From assembly GCF_028765165.1 (NCBI RefSeq), contig NZ_JARADB010000004.1, positions 124,001-188,000 on the forward strand: a stretch of DNA of 64,000 nt, in the 5' to 3' direction. The DNA is from Paenibacillus sp. MAHUQ-63. GTDB lineage: Bacteria > Bacillota > Bacilli > Paenibacillales > NBRC-103111. A program made the position numbers and the translations under genes. Below the pieces are notes generated by a model. That model was given only the letters and a program-made list of their open reading frames with translations. It ran no database searches and was not told the origin of the DNA. Shown here piece after piece: positions 9,256-18,037 of this stretch (within the stretch, counting starts at the first letter, position 1; each line of letters begins with the position of its first letter).

Positions 9256-10191
9256 ATGAGCTTCGTTCAAATCAAGAATGTAGTCAAAAAATACAGCAAT
9301 CAAGTGTCTGTCGATCATTTGAATTTAACGATACAGGAAGGCGAAATATTCGGCTTGCTAGGTCCTAACGGTGCGGGGAAAAGCACGACGATCAAGATGC
9401 TGAGCGGACTGCTCAGAATGGATAGCGGCGAAATGACGGTAGACGGCCTGTCGGTGGCCAAAGATACGATTGAAGTGAAGCGGCTGATCGGTCTGGTGCC
9501 GCAAGATATCGCCATATTCGGCAATTTGAGCGCACGTGAGAATGTTACTTTTTTCGCCAAGCTTTATGGACTTAGAGGCAATCTGCTCCATAGCCGGGTG
9601 AAGGAGGCGCTGGATTTCGTCGGACTATCGGACCGGGCGCGCGATAAGCCGAGCTCCTTCTCCGGCGGCATGAAACGGAGGCTTAATATTGCCTGCGCCA
9701 TTATGCATCATCCCAAACTGATCATCATGGATGAGCCAACGGTGGGCATTGATCCGCAATCCAGGAACCACATTCTGGAATCGGTAAGAGCTCTGAACCG
9801 GATGGGCTCCACGATCATTTATACTTCGCATTACATGGAGGAGGTGGCTGCAATCTCGACGCGGGTCGGCATTATGGACCGCGGCCATCTCATCGCATGC
9901 GGGACGCAGGAGGAATTGCGCGGCAAAGTGGCGCAAGATAACAAAATAATGCTGCAAGTCGCCAACTTGACCGAAGAAGCGGTGATAGAGCTGCGCGACC
10001 ATCCGCGGATTAAGCAGGTCACGGCCGAAGATCAGGCGCTCGAGCTGTTGGTCGGCGCGTCTCAAGCGTATTTGCAGGACATTTTGTTCATTCTTTCCAA
10101 GCATCAGGTCAAAATCCAATCGCTCGTCCAGGTGGAGCCGGATTTGGAAGCTTTATTCCTGTCACTTACCGGCAGAACGCTGCGAGACTAG
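9256..10191 (+). CDS. ABC transporter ATP-binding protein (LnrL-like)
   Basis: A 311-residue ATPase of the drug-exporter (DRA/CcmA) type. It shows Walker A GPNGAGKST, Q loop LVPQD, signature SSFSGGMKRRL, Walker B KLIIMDEP, and the H-loop His in YTSHYMEE; the C-terminal third is the usual regulatory extension. Length equals that remembered for B. subtilis LnrL (YfiL). The start at ATG 9256 follows AAAGGAGA; the longer reading from 9208 lacks a site. It is the first gene of a three-gene operon with two permeases, and it probably powers export of an amphiphilic antibiotic or lipid-active compound. Confidence 0.92.
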   Translation: MSFVQIKNVVKKYSNQVSVDHLNLTIQEGEIFGLLGPNGAGKSTTIKMLSGLLRMDSGEMTVDGLSVAKDTIEVKRLIGLVPQDIAIFGNLSARENVTFFAKLYGLRGNLLHSRVKEALDFVGLSDRARDKPSSFSGGMKRRLNIACAIMHHPKLIIMDEPTVGIDPQSRNHILESVRALNRMGSTIIYTSHYMEEVAAISTRVGIMDRGHLIACGTQEELRGKVAQDNKIMLQVANLTEEAVIELRDHPRIKQVTAEDQALELLVGASQAYLQDILFILSKHQVKIQSLVQVEPDLEALFLSLTGRTLRD

Positions 10192-10203
10192 GGAGGTGGA
10201 CAC

Positions 10204-11370
10204 ATGCAGATTTGGATCATTGCCAAATATGAAGTGATACGTATGATGCGCATGAAGTATGTTATGGCGATTCAGTTCGCCATGCCGCTGCTGCTTATCT
10301 TCATCCTGGGTTCAGCGTTGTCGGGTGCTTTCAAAGTGGAGGACCGCACGATTCAGCCGGTGAAAGTGGATCTCGTTCAAGGAGACTCCGGCGTGCTGAA
10401 GTCGGCGTTCGAGAGTTTCCTAAGCGCTCCTCAGGTAAGCCAGATGATTAATACGACGGAGGTTCGATCCCGCGACGAAGCGGTCAACAGGCTGCAAACG
10501 GGTGAATCCGAGTTTGCGCTGGTTATTCCCGCCAATTTCAGCTCGCAGGTGATTTCCGGGCAAGAAGCGGCGTGGGAAATGATTCTAGGCAATCAATACG
10601 AACAGAATTTGACGGCACAACTGGTGCTTCGGTCCTTCATAGACAATGTGAACCGTAAGCAAGCGGCTTCAATGACTTCAAGCCCGGAGGCACAGCAGTT
10701 AATTCAGAGCGAAGCCTCGCCGGCAAGCGGCTCCCATGTGCGGTTAGGCAAGCTTGCGTCAACCAATTCCAACTACACGGCCATGCAATATTATGCAGCT
10801 TCGATGCTGGTTATGTTTTTACTGTACTCCGGTTTGTCCACTGCGATGACGCTGCACGGCGAACGGGAGAATCATACGCTTTCCCGGTTGAATGCCATGC
10901 CGATGCAGCCCTACAACATCTTGCTGGGCAAAGTGCTCGGCAATGCCTTTATCGCAGGCTGCCAAGCAGCCATCATCGTGACGGCAACCGTTCTTTTCTA
11001 TGATGTCGATTGGGGGGCGTCCTATCCGCTGCTGGCACTCGTTTGTTTCAGCGTTATCATTGCATCGATGTGTCTGGCCGTGCTCATCGCTACGTACGCC
11101 AGATCGTCTAAAGCGATCTCAACGATTTTCCAAATGTTAATTCTTGTGATGTCATTTCTCAGCGGAGGCTTCACGCCGCTTCCCGAGGGACTGCTCAGCC
11201 GCCTGGGCGACTTCACGTTGAACTACTGGGCGATGCAAAGCATGCTTCGCATCATGCTGGGCAGTAATATGGCCGTTCTAATCCAGCACCTCTCGGTGAT
11301 GGGTTGGATCAGCGCAGGGCTGCTGCTCGTTACGATTGCCGTTTACCGAAAGGCGGGTTACCATGAATAG
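10204..11370 (+). CDS. ABC transporter permease, ABC-2 type (LnrM-like)
   Basis: A 388-residue ABC-2 permease. One membrane segment lies near residues 20-40, followed by a large extracytoplasmic domain of about 150 residues, then five or six membrane segments in the C-terminal half (SMLVMFLLYSGLSTAM onward). This is the YhgE/LnrM plan. It lies 12 bases after the ATPase gene with a GGGAGGTGG ribosome site and overlaps the next permease gene by eight bases. It probably forms a heterodimeric membrane unit with that permease. Substrate is unknown; linearmycin-type polyenes are a guess from gene order. Confidence 0.88.
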   Translation: MQIWIIAKYEVIRMMRMKYVMAIQFAMPLLLIFILGSALSGAFKVEDRTIQPVKVDLVQGDSGVLKSAFESFLSAPQVSQMINTTEVRSRDEAVNRLQTGESEFALVIPANFSSQVISGQEAAWEMILGNQYEQNLTAQLVLRSFIDNVNRKQAASMTSSPEAQQLIQSEASPASGSHVRLGKLASTNSNYTAMQYYAASMLVMFLLYSGLSTAMTLHGERENHTLSRLNAMPMQPYNILLGKVLGNAFIAGCQAAIIVTATVLFYDVDWGASYPLLALVCFSVIIASMCLAVLIATYARSSKAISTIFQMLILVMSFLSGGFTPLPEGLLSRLGDFTLNYWAMQSMLRIMLGSNMAVLIQHLSVMGWISAGLLLVTIAVYRKAGYHE

Positions 11371-12517
11371 TTTCATTATCGCTTATCATATGTTGAGAAG
11401 AACGCTCTTGCAGAAACGGGGCATATTGATGTATCTGATCATTCCGGCAGGTGTCGTATCGCTCATTATCGGCATCATGGGACAGCAGCAGGAGCACCGG
11501 GTAGATATCGCTTATGTGAATATGGATAAGGGGACGCTTGGCGCGCATCTGGTTCAAGAAATAACGATGCTGCCGGACTACAAACTCAAGGTGACGGCTG
11601 CCGATGCGGAAGTGAAAGAAGCTGTGACGAGACAGCAGGTGAACGGCGCATTCGTCATACCGGAGAACTTCAGCGCAGTGCTGCTGCAAGGGGGATCGCC
11701 GGAGGTGGATATGTATCAATTAAGCGTCAGCGAAGCGACCGCAACGCTGCAGATCTCGCTGAACAGCCTTCTATCCGGGTATCAGGAAACAGTCGATTTG
11801 CACCGCAAGCTTGGATTGCAGGATCGGCCGTTAGAAGAGGCCGTCGTGCAGACGCTGCTCCAGACCGAGAAGCATCAAGTAAGAGCGAACGTGACGGACT
11901 ACGACCTGTACGTGAATCCGAACATGCATATCGTGATCGGTTTTATGCTGATATTCATGATGGGGATTATTAACAATACCATCTCGGTAGTTATGGAAGA
12001 CCGCCGCATGCATACGATGGCGAGGACATTCGCAGCGCCCGTGCGCTCCGTTGAAATCGTGCTCGGCAATTTTATGGGAAGCTTCCTGGTCGGCACGCTG
12101 CAGGTGCTCGCCATTCTTCTGTTCACAAGATACGTGACTCATTATGATTACGGATTGCCTCTCATCTCCCAATTCATTATGCTGGAGTTTTTCTTATTGG
12201 CGAGCATGGGGATTGCCAGTGCCATTGCGGGTTTGGTGAAGAGCGCTACGAACATGGGGATGATCAACTCGCTTGTCGTCACCCCGACTTGCATGCTGGG
12301 GGGATGCTTTTGGCCGATAGCGCTTATGCCGGATTGGATGCAGAAAATCGCCCTTTTTGTCCCGCAAACTTGGGTGATCGATGCGATTCAGCGCATGGCC
12401 GCCGGACAGCACTTATCCCAGATGTGGATGCATATGGGGGTACTCGCCTTGTTCGCCCTCATTCTGCTGGGGCTCGGGGCGGCCATCTTGAAGCCGGAAG
12501 AAACGGAAACGGCGTAG
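11363..12517 (+). CDS. ABC transporter permease, ABC-2 type (LnrN-like)
   Basis: A 384-residue permease with the same plan as the gene before it: an N-terminal membrane segment, a large external domain, then a cluster of membrane segments beginning at HIVIGFMLIFMMGI. The C-terminal part carries MLGGCFWPIALMP and PQTWVIDA, typical of ABC-2 exporters. ATG 11363 lies inside the preceding stop region (an overlap of eight bases), so the two permeases are likely translationally coupled. The set of kinase, regulator, one ATPase and two permeases matches the LnrJK-LnrLMN module in order of components. Confidence 0.88.
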   Translation: MNSFIIAYHMLRRTLLQKRGILMYLIIPAGVVSLIIGIMGQQQEHRVDIAYVNMDKGTLGAHLVQEITMLPDYKLKVTAADAEVKEAVTRQQVNGAFVIPENFSAVLLQGGSPEVDMYQLSVSEATATLQISLNSLLSGYQETVDLHRKLGLQDRPLEEAVVQTLLQTEKHQVRANVTDYDLYVNPNMHIVIGFMLIFMMGIINNTISVVMEDRRMHTMARTFAAPVRSVEIVLGNFMGSFLVGTLQVLAILLFTRYVTHYDYGLPLISQFIMLEFFLLASMGIASAIAGLVKSATNMGMINSLVVTPTCMLGGCFWPIALMPDWMQKIALFVPQTWVIDAIQRMAAGQHLSQMWMHMGVLALFALILLGLGAAILKPEETETA

Positions 12518-12525
12518 AACGAATA

Positions 12526-12556
12526 AAGAGCTGCAGGCAAGATGCCGGCAGCTCTT
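12526..12556 (+). terminator. Hairpin after the ABC operon
   Basis: AAGAGCTGC (12526-12534) pairs with GCAGCTCTT (12548-12556). No true T run follows, so termination is probable but not strong. Confidence 0.5.
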
Positions 12557-12572
12557 CCATATTTGAAGTGAA

Positions 12573-12665
12573 TTAGATAACGAAAGCGCTAGATATAATA
12601 ACCAACAAGATAAAGAGAACTAGAATTGCTGCTGCAGAGTTATAACCACCAGCTGCGTAACCCAT
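12573..12665 (-). CDS. YjcZ-like sporulation microprotein (30 aa)
   Basis: A very short reading frame encodes 30 residues: MGYAAGGYNSAAAI followed by one hydrophobic helix LVLFILLVIISSAFVI. This is the plan of the YjcZ/YczN family of tiny glycine-rich, single-membrane-segment proteins expressed in sporulating Bacillales. The ATG has a convincing site (AAAGGGTGA, 6 bases of spacing). The gene sits alone between the ABC operon and the 12886 gene, transcribed against both. Family assignment rests on composition and layout; its role in the spore is not known. Confidence 0.8.
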   Translation of the reverse strand: MGYAAGGYNSAAAILVLFILLVIISSAFVI

Positions 12666-12885
12666 GCGAAATCACCCTTTCGTTTATTAATTCTGTTCAT
12701 TTGTCTTACAGAGATAGCATATGAGGCAGACCCGCGGATGGAATGGGCTGCAAGGCTTGTTCACCAGTGATTGTGCTCCTGTACCTATGTGCGAATGTTT
12801 GGCGCAAAATGTGATACAATGGGTGGATGCCGGTATGTCTGCACATGCAGGAGGAAATCAGGGGTTACGAAGGAGAGAGAGAGCG

Positions 12886-13122
12886 ATGGCCGTTACGGCG
12901 AACGAAATTGCGGAATGGATGCTGGAGCAGTTGCAATCGGCCGGCATTTTGTATCAGAAGGAAGCGGTTGACTATATCCGGCGTCATTATGGGGAATCCT
13001 TCATCTATGTCGGGGAGAACGGGAACGAGTCGATCTCCAAAGAAGTCAAGAAATTGTTCAAGAAATTGCACGGCGGAAGAGCAGCTTGGGAGCGTGACGG
13101 TTTTTTCTGGGGATGGCATTAA
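12886..13122 (+). CDS. Conserved small protein, DUF6953-like
   Basis: A 78-residue soluble protein, MAVTANEIAEWMLEQL... with a middle YIRRHYGESF and an end AWERDGFFWGWH. It resembles small Bacillales proteins in which a helical N-terminus is followed by a 'xxxVWERxxxxW' ending (DUF6953 as I recall); no function is known. ATG 12886 lies after AAGGAG, while the reading frame open from 12721 has no supporting site or conserved look. A T-rich terminator follows. Confidence 0.7.
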   Translation: MAVTANEIAEWMLEQLQSAGILYQKEAVDYIRRHYGESFIYVGENGNESISKEVKKLFKKLHGGRAAWERDGFFWGWH

Positions 13123-13167
13123 GCGGGAATCGGGACAACCGCCGAAGCCTTCCGTATGCGCTTATGG

Positions 13168-13204
13168 GCCGGTGCCGCGGTCAAACAGGCATCGGCTTTT
13201 TTTG
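13168..13204 (+). terminator. Rho-independent terminator
   Basis: GCCGGTGCC (13168-13176) pairs with GGCATCGGC (13188-13196) with one G-U, followed by eight T. Confidence 0.8.
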
Positions 13205-13336
13205 TACGTTTTTCCTTAAAAAAATGTCAATAATCCAAGTTGCTAAAACATAGAATTCATAATAAGATAAGGATAAGAAGATAAGTTGTCTGAATATTTA
13301 AACAAAATCAAAGCACCAATTATGGAGGGGATTGCC

Positions 13337-13933
13337 GTGAGTAAGAGTCATGAAGTGGAGTACTGCAACCTAGAGTTACGATTTGATCGCCGGCTAATCC
13401 GGAACTTCATTAAAGCGCTCATTCAGGAAGGTTATTCTCTGTATTGGAACGAAAGCGAGCTGCAGTTCATCATTTCCATACGTACCGGACGCAAGCTGAT
13501 CAAGCTCAAATTCGAACGTATCGGTGAAAAGTATAAAATTGTGGGCAATTATTCCTTCAAGGACGAGAAGCTCGCGGAAATGATGGAGAAACTGATCGGC
13601 GACACACGCGGTCATGCCGTAGTGAAAAGATTCAAGGATCGGCAAATTCTCATTGAGAATATTATGTTCGGGGAAATTATCCGCATGGTCGAGATCAGCG
13701 GCATCGAACATAAAGTGCTGTATCAGAAGGAGCCTGCCGTGACAGTAGAAGAAGTCATGCAAGCGCTGCGATCCAAGCGAACCGATGAGCGAATTCCGAT
13801 TTTGCGTATGGAGCTCGATTATGAGCTGGCCACCCTGCACGATGCAATCGCATCGGGGGATGCCAAGGCGATCATGGAATGCAAACAGAAGCTCATGGAA
13901 ATGCGTCAAGAAATGCTCTTATTGGAGATGTGA
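13337..13933 (+). CDS. Conserved hypothetical protein
   Basis: A 198-residue soluble protein I do not recognise with certainty. The first 110 residues look like a mixed alpha/beta domain (CNLELRFDRRLIRNFIKALI, then two strand pairs with LQFIISIRTGRKLIKLKFER). A linker leads to a helical C-terminus rich in Met and Glu (ELATLHDAIASGD, KQKLMEMRQEMLLLEM). GTG 13337 has an ideal GGAGGGG site six bases upstream, so I prefer it to the TTG at 13286. It stands alone, with its own terminator behind it. Similar proteins in Paenibacillus are sometimes mislabelled as peptide-synthetase modules; nothing here supports that. Confidence 0.7.
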   Translation: MSKSHEVEYCNLELRFDRRLIRNFIKALIQEGYSLYWNESELQFIISIRTGRKLIKLKFERIGEKYKIVGNYSFKDEKLAEMMEKLIGDTRGHAVVKRFKDRQILIENIMFGEIIRMVEISGIEHKVLYQKEPAVTVEEVMQALRSKRTDERIPILRMELDYELATLHDAIASGDAKAIMECKQKLMEMRQEMLLLEM

Positions 13934-13957
13934 GAATGAAAAGTGGATTTGACTGAG

Positions 13958-13994
13958 AAGAGAGCCTGTATGTAATACATACGGACTCTCTTTT
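13958..13994 (+). terminator. Rho-independent terminator
   Basis: AAGAGAG...CTGTATG pairs with CATACGG...CTCTCTT, with T residues after the stem. Confidence 0.75.
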
Positions 13995-14112
13995 GCATTT
14001 TAGTGGAAAGAATGGCCGCTCAGCCGCGGTGGGAATGAGAATTGCAAACTCGCACAAAAGACTATTGTTAACGTGTGCATCATTGTGATATGCTTCATTT
14101 AGAGGTGAAGGT

Positions 14113-15117
14113 ATGAGCGTAACCATTAAGGACATAGCCAAGCTTGCAGGCGTATCTCATACGACCGTTTCCCGGGCGCTCAACAACAGTCCGCTTATTC
14201 AAGAGGAAACGAAGGAACGCATCCGTCAGATTGCCAAGCAGATGGATTATACGCCGAATTACAGTGCCAAGAGCTTAGTGCTCGACCGTTCGTATAATTT
14301 GGGGCTCTTCTTTACCACACTGAGTAAAGGTACTTCCGCGGGCTTCTTCTATGAAGCGATTCGCGGCGTCAACTCGGTGATCCAGGACAGATATCAGCTT
14401 ATAGTCAAAGGGATTGACGACTACACGAGCTTCCAATCCATTACGCGCAAAAGCTTTGACGGTATTATCGTCGTTTCGCAAAGCGATGACGATCAGTCGA
14501 TTATCGAGCATATTGCCGGCAAAGGGATTCCGCTTGTTGTGCTGAACAGGCCCGTATCCACAGCCGGGGTGCTGAACGTCCTTTCCGACGAAGAGCAGGG
14601 AGCTTTCCTGGCCAGCTCGTATTTAATCGAGCAAGGCCATAAACGCATCGCTTTGATCGAAGGGCGCAAGGGCTTTAAATCCGCCCAGAACCGCAAGGAC
14701 GGCTTTGAACGCGCGATGCGGCACTACGGAGTGACGATACCGGAGTCATACCGGCTCCCGGGCTTGTACGACCTCGAGAGCGGCCATCATGCGATGCAGC
14801 AGTTTCTGAAGCTGGCCAAGCCGCCGACTGCGGTCTTCAGCTGCAACGACGAAATGGCGCTCGGCGCGATCAAAGCGATATCCGAAGCCGGCCTGCAGGT
14901 GCCCGCCGATATTTCGGTCGTAGGCTTCGACGACACGGTCTTCGCCGCTTATGTGACGCCTGCACTCACAACGGTGCGCAGGCCGATTGAACAAATTAGT
15001 AAAGAAGGCGCTATCCGGCTCCTCGACAACATCGAGAACAAACACCACGAAACCGAGCAGGTGCTCCTCAAGACGGAGCTAATCGTGCGGGAGTCCGTGA
15101 AGCAGCTGTCCATATAA
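14113..15117 (+). CDS. LacI-family regulator of the sugar-acid operon
   Basis: A 334-residue LacI/GalR repressor. The N-terminal helix-turn-helix reads IKDIAKLAGVSHTTVSRALN and is followed by the hinge helix YSAKSLVLDRSYNLGLFF. The remaining 270 residues form the periplasmic-binding-protein-like effector domain, ending with VVGFDDTVFAAYVTPALTTV. The gene begins the cluster with a GAGGTGAAGGT site and is only 18 bases from the next gene, so it probably controls its own operon. The effector is likely a sugar acid such as gluconate or its phosphate, by context only. Confidence 0.88.
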   Translation: MSVTIKDIAKLAGVSHTTVSRALNNSPLIQEETKERIRQIAKQMDYTPNYSAKSLVLDRSYNLGLFFTTLSKGTSAGFFYEAIRGVNSVIQDRYQLIVKGIDDYTSFQSITRKSFDGIIVVSQSDDDQSIIEHIAGKGIPLVVLNRPVSTAGVLNVLSDEEQGAFLASSYLIEQGHKRIALIEGRKGFKSAQNRKDGFERAMRHYGVTIPESYRLPGLYDLESGHHAMQQFLKLAKPPTAVFSCNDEMALGAIKAISEAGLQVPADISVVGFDDTVFAAYVTPALTTVRRPIEQISKEGAIRLLDNIENKHHETEQVLLKTELIVRESVKQLSI

Positions 15118-15135
15118 AGAAAGAGGGAATAGTCG

Positions 15136-16407
15136 ATGAGCATTTTGAGAGAGCTGTTAAATGATATTCCGATTCCGCAAATGGTCAAAATTCGCCAGAA
15201 ATTCGACCGTACGATTCTGGAAAATCCAGAGCAGGAGCTGGCGGATAAGCTGGCCAGCAGCGGCGTCATGGAAACCATTCTTCCCGGCCAGCAGGTTGCC
15301 GTTGCCGTAGGAAGCCGCGGAATCGCCAACATCGCCGGATTCACCAAAACGACGATCGATGCGATCAAAGCCAGAGGCGCATTCCCATTCATCGTGCCTT
15401 GCATGGGAAGCCATGGCGGCGCTACGGCGGAAGGGCAAACGGAAGTGCTGCTGCACTTCGGTATTACGGAAGCGACGATGGGCGCACCGATCCGTTCTTC
15501 GATGGAAGTCGTGAAGATCGACGAGCTGCCGAACGGCTTGCCTGTGTATGTCGACCGCATCGCCTCCGAAGCGGATGCCATCGTTGTCATCAATCGCGTG
15601 AAGCCGCATACGGCATTCCGCGGACGCATCGAAAGCGGCATCATGAAAATGATCGCGATCGGGCTTGGCAAGCAGAAGGGCGCTGAAGCCTGCCATCAGT
15701 TGGGCTTCAAATATATGGCGGAGAACGTGCCGGCCATGGCGAATCTCATGATTAAGAAGCTGCCGATCGTATTCGGCGTAGCGCTGGTCGAGAATGCTTA
15801 CGACGAGACGTGCCGCGTCGAAGTGCTGCCTGCAGCCGAGATCGAAGAGCGTGAGGAGCAGCTGCTGGTGGAGGCCAAAGCCCGCCTGCCGAAAATTTTG
15901 TTCGATGAGATCGACGTGCTTGTCATCGATTATATCGGCAAAAACATTAGCGGCGACGGCATGGATCCGAACGTGACGGGTCGTTACCCGACACCTTACG
16001 CGCATGGAGGTCCTGACGTCGCGAAGATGGTCGTTCTGGATTTGACTCCGGAAACGAAGGGGAATGCGAATGGCGTCGGTACCGCCGACTTCACAACGCA
16101 GCGCCTCGTGGACAAAACGAATCTGGAATTCACCTATGCCAACGGACTCACGTCTACGGTGTGTGCGCCTACGAAGATCGCGACGACGCTCGAGAACGAT
16201 TTCTACGCGATCAAAGCCGCGGTGAAAACGTGCAACATTCTCGATTATACCAAATGCAAATTGGTTCGCATTCAAGATACGCTGCACCTTGGCGAAATCG
16301 AAATATCCATCAACTTATTGGACGCAGCGCGAGTTCATCCGGATATTGAAATTTTGTCAGAGCCTTATGATCTTTCATTTAACGCAGAGGGGAATATTAG
16401 CAAATGA
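15136..16407 (+). CDS. LarA-family (DUF2088, nickel-pincer) sugar-acid epimerase candidate
   Basis: A 423-residue member of the lactate racemase superfamily. Residues that could match those of LarA are Arg61 in GSRG, His93 in MGSHGG, His158 in VKPHTAFRG and Lys171 in ESGIMKM; their spacing follows LarA's Arg75, His108, His174 and Lys184 closely for the first three. LarA enzymes use a nickel-pincer nucleotide to invert the carbon next to a carboxylate. Relatives acting on other 2-hydroxy acids, including gluconate, have been described. Its place before gluconokinase suggests C2 epimerisation of a hexonate. The gene is coupled to the kinase by an ATGA overlap. Cofactor-making larB, larC and larE are not in this window. 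Confidence 0.72.
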   Translation: MSILRELLNDIPIPQMVKIRQKFDRTILENPEQELADKLASSGVMETILPGQQVAVAVGSRGIANIAGFTKTTIDAIKARGAFPFIVPCMGSHGGATAEGQTEVLLHFGITEATMGAPIRSSMEVVKIDELPNGLPVYVDRIASEADAIVVINRVKPHTAFRGRIESGIMKMIAIGLGKQKGAEACHQLGFKYMAENVPAMANLMIKKLPIVFGVALVENAYDETCRVEVLPAAEIEEREEQLLVEAKARLPKILFDEIDVLVIDYIGKNISGDGMDPNVTGRYPTPYAHGGPDVAKMVVLDLTPETKGNANGVGTADFTTQRLVDKTNLEFTYANGLTSTVCAPTKIATTLENDFYAIKAAVKTCNILDYTKCKLVRIQDTLHLGEIEISINLLDAARVHPDIEILSEPYDLSFNAEGNISK

Positions 16408-17975
16408 CCGACAAGTTAAGTGCCGTTAAGCCTTACATCGTTGCGGCTGACATCGGTACAACAAGCACGAAGACGCTCGTTATTTCGCGCGAAGGGAAAG
16501 TGGTGGCGTCTCATTCCATCGAGTATCCGCTCTTCACCCCCGCAGCGGATCGGGCCGAGCAGGACCCGCAAGAAATTCTTGACGCTGTCGTGCATGGCAT
16601 CGGCGCGGTCGTAGCGAAGGCGGGCATCACCGCCGAGCAAGTGCTTTGCGTCTCGTTCAGCTCGGCTATGCACAGCCTGATCGCTGTCGACAGGGATGCG
16701 CGGCCGCTCACGGCTTGCATCACATGGGCGGATAACCGCAGCTCCAAATATGCGGATGAATTGAAGCGCAGCGGCCTCGGCCAGCAAATTTATTCGCGAA
16801 CGGGCACTCCGATTCATCCGATGTCGCCGCTGCTGAAGCTGATGTGGTTCCGCGATAATGAGCCGCAACTGATGAAAGAAGCCTACAAGTTCATTGGCAT
16901 CAAGGAGTTCGTATTCGCCAAATTGTTCGGCCGCTTCGTGATCGATCATTCCTTGGCTAGTGCGACAGGCTTGTTCAATTTGGTGAACCTGAATTGGGAC
17001 GAGGAAGCGCTCTTGCATGCAGGCGTTACGCCGGATCAGCTGTCCGAGCTTGTTCCTACTACATACCGCGTGGAAGGCCTGAGCGCCGATGATGCCGCTG
17101 CGATGGGCTTGGCCCAAGACACGCCGTTCATCGTCGGCGCGTCCGACGGCGTGCTCGCCAACCTGGGCGTCGGCGCTTTCGAGCCGGGCGTCGTGGCCGT
17201 CACGATCGGCACGAGCGGCGCGGTGCGCAGCGTTGTCGACAAGCCGCAGACGGACCCGGAAGGCAAGCTGTTCTGCTACGCGCTTACCGAGAAGTTCTGG
17301 GTGGTCGGCGGACCGATCAACAACGGCGGCATCGTCTTCCGTTGGGTTCGCGATCAGATCGCGACCGCGGAAGCCGAGGAAGCCCGCCAGAAAGGCATGG
17401 ATCCGTATGACCATCTGACGGCCTTGGCTTCGGAAGTGAACGCAGGCTCGGACGGGCTGCTGTTTCTGCCGCTCTTATCCGGCGAGCGGGCGCCTTACTG
17501 GAACGCGAATGCGCGAGGCGTCTACTTCGGACTGTCGCTCAGCCACCAGAAGAAGCATATGATTCGCGCAGCGCTGGAAGGCGTCATGTTCTCCATTCAA
17601 GCCGTCGCTACATCGCTTGAGCGGATCATGGGGCCGGCGGAAGTGATTCGCGCCTCCGGCGGCTTCGCCAGAAGCGAGTTCTGGCGTCAAATGATGACGG
17701 ATATGCTGGGCACTTCCGTTACCGTGCCGGACTCGATCGAAAGCTCCGGCATCGGGGCCGCATTGCTTGGTTTGCTGGCGATGGGCGAGATTGACGATTT
17801 GTCCCACGCGCACAATTGGATTCAGGTTGGAACGGCTCACGAGGTGAACGAAAGCAATTATCGCATCTATCAACAATTGACATCTATTTATACAAGCGTA
17901 TATCATCAGTTAAAAGATCAATTCGATGCGATAACCGCCTTCCAAGGACAGCACCTTCGGAGCCCTCAATCATAA
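16404..17975 (+). CDS. gntK: Gluconokinase, FGGY family
   Basis: A 523-residue FGGY carbohydrate kinase that follows B. subtilis GntK closely through its length: the ATP-binding ADIGTTSTKTLVIS at the start, SFSSAMHSLIAVD, ACITWADNRSS, RTGTPIHPMSPL, the FGGY-type IGASDGVLANLGVGA, TIGTSGAVR, GGPINNGGIVFRW and ATP-site GGFARSEFWRQM. It phosphorylates gluconate to 6-phosphogluconate in the cytoplasm, the substrate of Gnd encoded three genes on. It begins inside the preceding stop codon, so translation is coupled. No gluconate permease is present in the operon, unlike the classic gnt operon. Confidence 0.93.
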   Translation: MTDKLSAVKPYIVAADIGTTSTKTLVISREGKVVASHSIEYPLFTPAADRAEQDPQEILDAVVHGIGAVVAKAGITAEQVLCVSFSSAMHSLIAVDRDARPLTACITWADNRSSKYADELKRSGLGQQIYSRTGTPIHPMSPLLKLMWFRDNEPQLMKEAYKFIGIKEFVFAKLFGRFVIDHSLASATGLFNLVNLNWDEEALLHAGVTPDQLSELVPTTYRVEGLSADDAAAMGLAQDTPFIVGASDGVLANLGVGAFEPGVVAVTIGTSGAVRSVVDKPQTDPEGKLFCYALTEKFWVVGGPINNGGIVFRWVRDQIATAEAEEARQKGMDPYDHLTALASEVNAGSDGLLFLPLLSGERAPYWNANARGVYFGLSLSHQKKHMIRAALEGVMFSIQAVATSLERIMGPAEVIRASGGFARSEFWRQMMTDMLGTSVTVPDSIESSGIGAALLGLLAMGEIDDLSHAHNWIQVGTAHEVNESNYRIYQQLTSIYTSVYHQLKDQFDAITAFQGQHLRSPQS

Positions 17976-18037
17976 ATTAGCTTTGGCGCCTTACGGCGTA
18001 AGTTCCGAGCACAAATGACAGAGGGGATGAAGAGACA

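Noticed and set aside
15157..16287. Long minus-strand frame opposite the LarA-family gene
   Set aside because: Mirror of a strongly supported gene in a GC-rich region; Arg/His-rich composition typical of an antisense shadow, with no ribosome site.
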